Shown: one piece after another, positions 63,386 to 64,000 of the stretch
How positions within the stretch are numbered: the first letter of the stretch is position 1
Layout: every line of letters starts with the position of its first letter
NCBI GenBank assembly: GCA_013399115.1
Contig: VXAA01007186.1
Location: forward strand, 119,771 to 183,770
Direction: 5' to 3'
DNA from: Anseranas semipalmata
Lineage: Eukaryota > Chordata > Aves > Anseriformes > Anseranatidae
DNA length: 64,000 nucleotides
The notes under the pieces: generated by a model
Databases searched by the model: none
Told to the model about the DNA's origin: nothing
Seen by the model: only the letters and a program-made list of their open reading frames with translations
Translations under genes and position numbers: made by a program

Positions 63386-64000
63386 GGGGCAGAGGTGTTC
63401 TGCAGTGGAGCAGGGGATTGCAGCGTGCAGGCAGCTTTCTGCATGGAGTAAACTCCAGGGATCTGAGGGAGCCACCAGGAGCTGGCAGCCCTCGCAAGAG
63501 CAGCTGGCAAGGCTTGGGCAGGGCTAAGGGCAGCCACCCACCCACACGTATAATGGCAGCCCCTAGGGAGTGTGGTGACAAGGGTGCAGCACGTCAGCCA
63601 GGAAGTGGCATGGTGGTTTGCACAGCAGTTTGTGAGGGAGGGCGCAGAAGCTTGGCCAGCTCGATCAGGGAGCAATGGTGTCCAGCCAGCAGAAGGCCAC
63701 GGCCTCTCAGAGCTTGGCACCCACTACAAACAACACAGCTTCCCAGACAGAGCTGCGGGGGAAACACGCTGCCACCCAGGTGTCAGGCTGCAGGGTGTGC
63801 CCTGCTCTTATGCCAGCACAGGACAGCAGCAGTGAGCACTCCTGTGGGAGGCGCGCCCAGTGGAGGCACTCCTCTGCTTAGTGACAGAGCTCTGGGAGGA
63901 GGTGAGTAGGTTGAGGAGCATCAGGGGGGCAGAGGTGGAGACAGACTACTTGGTCTCTCTCGGTCTGCTATCCCAGTAGAGATAGGGGATGGAGAGCCAT
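63386..64000 (+). mobile_element. 5' end of a second CR1 (5'UTR and ORF1 start)
   Basis: GC-rich sequence after the RT fragment leads into an ATG at 63675. That ORF resembles CR1 ORF1: TASQTELRGKHAATQVSGCR, then VCPALMP, then SSEHSCGRRAQ. It is followed, after a one-base frameshift, by the leucine-zipper-like VEALLCLVTELWEEVSRLRS at about 63854-63913. CR1 copies are usually 5'-truncated, so a preserved 5' end is uncommon. The copy runs out of the window. The exact 5' boundary near 63386 is an estimate. Confidence 0.78.
63675..63979 (+). pseudogene. CR1 ORF1 N-terminal part, frameshifted
   Basis: ORF1 of CR1 encodes a nucleic-acid-binding protein that accompanies the RNA. Here the N-terminus has one CxxC pair (GCRVCP). 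The expected second pair reads SCGRRA, so its last cysteine is replaced by arginine. The first frame stops at 63879-63881; the zipper segment (LLCLVTELWEEVSRLRSI) continues in another frame until TAG at 63977-63979. At least one indel lies near 63850. It is non-functional as it stands. Confidence 0.75.

Noticed and set aside
17216..64000. Exons of PNPLA4 or another gene flanking ANOS1 in mammals
   Set aside because: Patatin-type motifs (GASAG, DGG) and other family signatures were looked for by eye and not found; a tool-based search would be needed to be sure.
1..64000. tRNA, rRNA, CRISPR arrays, endogenous retroviral genes
   Set aside because: No cloverleaf-type A/B boxes, rRNA segments, regular spacer-repeat arrays or retroviral protein motifs were noticed; the RT-like sequences are all CR1.

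Overview
The window looks like vertebrate nuclear DNA, most likely from a bird. It is AT-rich with long stretches lacking coding content. Its interspersed repeats are almost all CR1 non-LTR retrotransposons, with the CR1 3' octamer tail (ATTCTRTG-type), and no SINE or mammalian repeat was recognised. A turtle or crocodilian cannot be excluded by eye. Four N runs (5110-5164, 26949-26980, 38320, 40684-40698) mark assembly gaps or masked bases next to homopolymers.

The only gene that can be named is the 3' end of ANOS1 (KAL1, anosmin-1) on the + strand. Five consecutive coding exons (4824-4918, 7451-7622, 8746-8966, 11767-11908, 12599-12657) splice in one frame with GT-AG introns. They give the last 228 residues: the end of fibronectin III domain 3, the linker, fibronectin III domain 4, and the histidine- and proline-rich tail ending PPPEKY-stop. 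Positions 1-4823 are intron; earlier exons lie upstream of the window. The terminal exon probably carries a 3'UTR of about 4.5 kb, ending near poly(A) signals at 17192 or 17285, with an AU-rich element and Pumilio-type sites close by.

From about 17.3 kb to the end I recognise no known protein gene. This part holds CR1 copies: minus strand at about 21.1, 29.4-30.6, 51.1-52.6 and 53.3-54.3 kb; plus strand at 27.4, 44.9-45.2, 62.5-63.4 and 63.4-64.0 kb. It also holds simple repeats, two GC-elevated blocks (21.6-22.2 and 46.2-46.6 kb) and two anonymous exon-like segments (18504-18601 and 44381-44474). All CR1 reverse-transcriptase remnants are broken. At the right edge the 5' end of a CR1 with its ORF1 start abuts an older CR1 reverse-transcriptase fragment in the same orientation, which suggests a nested insertion running past the window.

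No operon, CRISPR array, tRNA, rRNA or clearly novel system was found. The items most worth a second look are the unassigned exon-like segment at 44381-44474, the ANOS1 3'UTR end, and the CR1 5' end.
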